A stretch of DNA of 64,000 nucleotides from an uncultured Hymenobacter sp. GTDB taxonomy: Bacteria; Bacteroidota; Bacteroidia; Cytophagales; Hymenobacteraceae. The notes below the pieces were generated by a model. It saw nothing but the letters and a program-made list of their open reading frames with translations. It ran no database searches and was not told the DNA's origin. Both the position numbers and the translations under genes were made by a program. The stretch covers positions 62,001 through 126,000 of the forward strand of contig CAJYPK010000010.1 in the NCBI GenBank assembly GCA_913776615.1, read 5' to 3'. Shown here in pieces: positions 60,999 to 64,000 of the stretch (the stretch's first letter is position 1; the number at the start of each line of letters is the position of its first letter).

Positions 60999-62141
60999 TC
61001 AGATTGCGGCTACGTTGCCCGCCCGTACCTCGAAGCGGCGGATGTCGCTACTCACCCCAGCCAGCGCCTGGTCGGTGCGCGCCAGGTTGGTGTCGGTGAG
61101 GAATACCTGGCCGAAGGTCTGGTCGGCCACGAGCTGGAGCAGGCGGGCAATGCGCTTGTCGTCGAGCCGATCGAAAATATCGTCGAGCAGGAGCAGGGGC
61201 TTGGTCGGGGCCGCGCCGCCGGGCTGCGGCTTGCCCGCCAGCAGCTCAAACTGGGCGAGCTTGAGCGCGATGGCAAATGATTTCTGCTGGCCCTGCGAAG
61301 CGTAGGTTTTGACGGGCAGGCCATCCATGAGGAAGACGAAATCATCGCGGTGCGGGCCGGTGGTGCTGCGTTGCAGCAGCAGGTCGCGCCGCTCGTTGGC
61401 CAGCAGCAGGTGGCGAAAGTTCTGGCCCGGGAGCTGGCTTTTGTATTCGAGTACTACCTGCTCGCGGCCGTCGGCCAGCTGCGCGTAGTGGCGCTGGAAC
61501 ACGGGAATGAACTGGGTTAGAAAAGTCACCCGCAGCGCCGAGAGACTTTCGCCCACCGGGGCCAGCTGGTCGTCGAGAGCTTGCAGGTAGAGCGTATCGA
61601 AGCCGTGGCTGCCGGTGCCCTGCTTGAGCGTGGCGTTGCGCTGGCGCAGCAGGCCGTTGTATTGAATGAGTAACTCCAGAAATTCGTGGTCGAGCTGCGA
61701 TTGCAGGCTGTCGAAATAGCGCCGCCGCTCCTCGCTGCCCTGCCGGATGAGGTCGGTGTCGTAGGGCGAGATGAGCACCGCCGGGTAGCGGCCGATGTGG
61801 TCGGCCAGGCGATCGTAGGGCTGCTTGTCGTGGGTAATGGTTTTTTTCTGCCCCGCCCGCATACTCACTTGGATGGTCTCGGGCCGCTCCAGCGCGGGCG
61901 TCGAAAACTTACCTTTCACTACGAAAAAATCGGCCCCCTGCTTGATGCTTTGCGCGTCGGCCCCGGCGAAGGCGCTTTTGGTAAGCGCCAGATAATAAAT
62001 AGCATCGAGCAGGTTGGTCTTGCCGCTGCCGTTGTCGCCGACGAAGCAATTGATACCAGGGCCAAAGGCCAGATTGGCTTCGTCGTAATTTTTAAAAAAC
62101 AGCAGGTGCAGCTGGTCGAGCGTCATTCGGAGCGGGGGCAT
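60999..62141 (-). CDS. recF: DNA repair and recombination ATPase RecF
   Basis: The 380-residue protein has the ABC-type ATPase motifs of RecF: Walker A in CFVGDNGSGKTNLLDAIYYL, signature in TYASQGQQKSFAIALKLAQ, and Walker B in LLLLDDIFDRLDDKR. The family motif LHLLFFKNYDEANLAF opens the protein; an internal Met (MTLDQLHLL) is a possible start. RecF with RecOR loads RecA at gaps. It is divergent from pdhA over a 61-bp gap and is followed by the DUF721 gene. recF is often near the origin in bacteria. Confidence 0.96.
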   Translation of the reverse strand: MPPLRMTLDQLHLLFFKNYDEANLAFGPGINCFVGDNGSGKTNLLDAIYYLALTKSAFAGADAQSIKQGADFFVVKGKFSTPALERPETIQVSMRAGQKKTITHDKQPYDRLADHIGRYPAVLISPYDTDLIRQGSEERRRYFDSLQSQLDHEFLELLIQYNGLLRQRNATLKQGTGSHGFDTLYLQALDDQLAPVGESLSALRVTFLTQFIPVFQRHYAQLADGREQVVLEYKSQLPGQNFRHLLLANERRDLLLQRSTTGPHRDDFVFLMDGLPVKTYASQGQQKSFAIALKLAQFELLAGKPQPGGAAPTKPLLLLDDIFDRLDDKRIARLLQLVADQTFGQVFLTDTNLARTDQALAGVSSDIRRFEVRAGNVAAI

Positions 62142-62162
62142 GAGAGTACGGCTGGTATTACG

Positions 62163-62189
62163 TAATTTCGCCGTCCCAACGCGAAATTA
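62163..62189. promoter_or_regulatory. Overlapping divergent -7-like boxes between recF and pdhA
   Basis: TAATTTCG occurs on the plus strand at 62163-62170 (towards pdhA) and on the minus strand at 62189-62182 (towards recF). Each has one mismatch to TAnnTTTG. The arrangement is symmetrical in a 61-bp gap; -33 elements are not clear. Confidence 0.35.
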
Positions 62190-62202
62190 TATACCCCGAA
62201 TT

Positions 62203-63393
62203 ATGGCGGAGTCGAAAGTAAAGGATGCGCCGAAGGCAGGCGCCAACGGTAGCAACCCCGGCAAGGACGCCAGCGGCAACACGCCGAAGGTAGTTGACCA
62301 GGCCACCGGTGTCGAAACCGTGCAGCAGCCGTCCGTAGAAGAATTGCCTGCCGCCCACGAGGGTGGTAACCCCGGCAGCGAGCCGGTCGCTACTTCGCCC
62401 GCCCAGCCGGAATTTCCGAAAGAGACGTACCTGACCTGGTATGAGCAAATGCAGCTCATGCGCAAGTTTGAGGAGAAAGCCGGCCAGCTCTACGGCCAGC
62501 AAAAAATCAAGGGCTTCTGCCACCTCTACATCGGCCAGGAGGCCTGCGTGGCCGGTGCCGTATCGGCCCTGGAAAAAGGTGACAAGTACATCACCGCTTA
62601 CCGCGACCATGCCCACCCGCTGGCCCTGGGCACTTCGCCCAACGCCATCATGGCGGAGCTTTTCGCTAAGGCTACCGGCTGCTCGAAGGGCAAGGGTGGC
62701 TCGATGCACATCTTCGACAAGGAAGTCGGTTTCATGGGGGGCCACGGTATCGTGGGCGGCCAGATTCCGCTCGGGGCGGGCGTGGCTTTCGCCGAGAAAT
62801 ACAATAAGACCGGCAAGCTCTGCATCTGCTACATGGGCGATGGTGCCGTGCGCCAGGGTGCCCTGCACGAGGCCTTCAACATGGCCATGCTGTGGAAGCT
62901 TCCCGTGATTTTCGTAGTGGAAAACAATGGCTACGCCATGGGCACGGCCGTAGCGCGCTCGTCCAACGTCACCGATCTGCACATCATCGCCGACGGCTAC
63001 CAGATGCCCAATGAGCCGGTAAATGCCATGAACGTAGAGGATGTGCACCACGCCGTAGCCCGCGCTGCCGAGCGCGCCCGCAACGGCGAAGGCCCGACCT
63101 TCCTCGAATTCAAAACCTACCGCTACAAGGGCCACTCGATGAGCGACCCCGCCAAGTACCGCACCAAGGAGGAGGTGGAAGAGTACCGCCACCGCGACAG
63201 CATCGAGGCCGTGCGCCACACCATCCTCACCCACAACATGGCAACCGAGGAAGACTTGGCTGCCATCGACGAGCGCATTAAAGCGCAGGTGCAGGAGTCG
63301 GTAGAGTTTGCCGAGAATTCGCCTTACCCGACGGCCGACGAGCTTTACAAGGACGTGTACGTGCAGGGCGACTACCCGTATATTCACGACTAG
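62203..63393 (+). CDS. pdhA: Pyruvate dehydrogenase E1 component, alpha subunit
   Basis: I start at ATG 62203 (MAESKVKDAPKAGAN), since the upstream frame contains the promoter region. The ~396-residue protein has an unusual N-terminal extension of about 70 residues rich in Gly, Ala, Asn and Pro before the catalytic domain begins (FPKETYLTWYEQMQLMRKFEEKAGQLYGQQKIKGFCHLYIGQEA). The ThDP motif is GDGAVRQGALHEAFNMAMLWKLPVIFVVENN, and YRYKGHSMSDPAKYRTKEEVEEYR is the phosphorylation-loop region of the family. With a beta subunit, E2 and E3 it decarboxylates pyruvate to acetyl-CoA. The beta-subunit gene is not adjacent, since a TPR protein gene follows. Confidence 0.95.
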   Translation: MAESKVKDAPKAGANGSNPGKDASGNTPKVVDQATGVETVQQPSVEELPAAHEGGNPGSEPVATSPAQPEFPKETYLTWYEQMQLMRKFEEKAGQLYGQQKIKGFCHLYIGQEACVAGAVSALEKGDKYITAYRDHAHPLALGTSPNAIMAELFAKATGCSKGKGGSMHIFDKEVGFMGGHGIVGGQIPLGAGVAFAEKYNKTGKLCICYMGDGAVRQGALHEAFNMAMLWKLPVIFVVENNGYAMGTAVARSSNVTDLHIIADGYQMPNEPVNAMNVEDVHHAVARAAERARNGEGPTFLEFKTYRYKGHSMSDPAKYRTKEEVEEYRHRDSIEAVRHTILTHNMATEEDLAAIDERIKAQVQESVEFAENSPYPTADELYKDVYVQGDYPYIHD

Positions 63394-63405
63394 TTTCATC
63401 TTTTA

Positions 63406-63433
63406 ACCCGGCCCCTTGCCTTTGCGGCCGGGT
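63406..63433 (+). terminator. Hairpin after pdhA
   Basis: ACCCGGCC pairs with GGCCGGGT over a 12-nt loop, 12 bp after the stop codon. It lacks a T run, so it may only stabilise the transcript end. Confidence 0.4.
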
Positions 63434-63486
63434 GGCCCCAGCGGCGCGGCTCGCCGTAGTGCCGCGCCGCCGCGCTACCTATCCCA

Positions 63487-64000
63487 ATGTCTAAGATTCC
63501 TTACACCGGCAAAGCGCCGGGCGCCCGCCAGCCTGTTCGCCCCACCTCGACCGACCCGCTGACCCCGGCCGAAGAAACCTACGCTACCCAGAACCCGCTG
63601 CTCGAAGACCCGGACGCGCTGGCCGCCCGGCTGGCCGAGTCGGAAGATTTCGTGCGCCGCAATCGCAACCTGCTGGTTGGGGTGCTGGTGGCCGTGGTGG
63701 CTGTGATAGCCGGAGCCTTCGGTTACAATTACTGGCGTTCGGAACAAAATATTCAGGCCCAGAACGCCATGTTCAAAGCCGTGGATTATTGGGAAGCCGA
63801 CTCGCTGAATAAAGCCACCAAGGGCGACGGCAAGCACCCCGGCCTCGATAAGGTGGCCAGCGAATACAGCGGCACGAAGGCCGGCAACTTGGCCAATTTC
63901 TACGCTGGGGTGGCTGCGCTGAAGCAGGGCAAATTTCAGGATGCTTACAACTACCTGGATAAATTCAGCTCCGACGACTACCTCGTGCAGTCACGGGCCT
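63487..64000 (+). CDS. Membrane-anchored TPR protein (3' end outside window)
   Basis: The frame starts at ATG 63487 (MSKIPYTGKAPGARQPVRP) and is open to the end of the window, 171 codons. A proline-rich cytoplasmic N terminus (~50 residues) is followed by one membrane helix (NLLVGVLVAVVAVIAGAFGYNYW) and then TPR-like helices (AMFKAVDYWEADSLNKA; AGNLANFYAGVAALKQGKFQDAYNYLDKF). The layout resembles YfgM/TPR_21-type periplasmic chaperone-associated proteins, and similar TPR proteins lie near pdhA or ribH in Bacteroidota. The remaining TPR units are outside the window. Confidence 0.82.
   Translation, partial: MSKIPYTGKAPGARQPVRPTSTDPLTPAEETYATQNPLLEDPDALAARLAESEDFVRRNRNLLVGVLVAVVAVIAGAFGYNYWRSEQNIQAQNAMFKAVDYWEADSLNKATKGDGKHPGLDKVASEYSGTKAGNLANFYAGVAALKQGKFQDAYNYLDKFSSDDYLVQSRA

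Overview
The window reads as a high-GC member of the Bacteroidota, most likely Hymenobacter or a close relative (family Hymenobacteraceae). Support comes from a C-terminal type IX secretion sorting domain on a large surface protein, promoters of the Bacteroidota type (a TTG/TTTG -33 box and a TAnnTTTG -7 box), a near absence of Shine-Dalgarno sequences, Bacteroidota-restricted families (DUF4175, SbsA-type Ig-like lipoprotein, M56/BlaI pairs without beta-lactamase, CheB-CheR-PAS fusions) and several small SpoIIAA-like proteins. Genus assignment is inference from protein style, not from a 16S gene.

Layout. 1-5.1 kb: the 3' end of galT converging on a 1.5k-residue repeat-rich secreted protein. 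5.5-15.8 kb: a signalling block with a STAS-like protein, two multi-PAS histidine kinases, a CheB-CheR-PAS fusion, a stand-alone CheB, and two blue-light BLUF proteins on either side of one kinase. 16.13-21.22 kb: a compact integrated element in the initiator tRNA gene, bounded by 47-bp direct repeats. It carries a tyrosine integrase, a helicase-like protein without the usual P-loop lysine, and one strongly AT-rich gene of unknown function. 21.4-25.9 kb: a TetA-like exporter, a BlaI/M56 sensor-repressor pair with tandem operator palindromes, and two paralogous small proteins. 26-36.9 kb: DUF4175, anti-sigma kinase, ybeY, an arginyltransferase-like protein, a GNAT, mnmG, a methyltransferase and an Ig-like lipoprotein.

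37.0-39.1 kb is the most informative stretch: thirteen perfect TTATCCACA boxes and many one-mismatch boxes lie in two clusters around two small genes, with an AT-rich tract beside the first cluster. I read this as the chromosomal origin. A perfect parS site (60419-60434), recF and a DUF721/DciA-like gene lie 21-25 kb away, as expected for an origin-proximal domain.

39.1-64 kb is mainly housekeeping: phosphate transporter, glyS, a HigBA-type toxin-antitoxin pair, an MMPL transporter, ileS (with an AT-rich patch in its editing domain), lspA, a fused peptide ABC ATPase, an ATP-grasp protein, RNase R, polyprenyl synthase, rhomboid protease, a glycerophosphodiesterase, recF, pdhA and a TPR protein cut by the window end. 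Intergenic gaps hold at least three families of long palindromic repeats. No rRNA, CRISPR array or IS transposase was seen.
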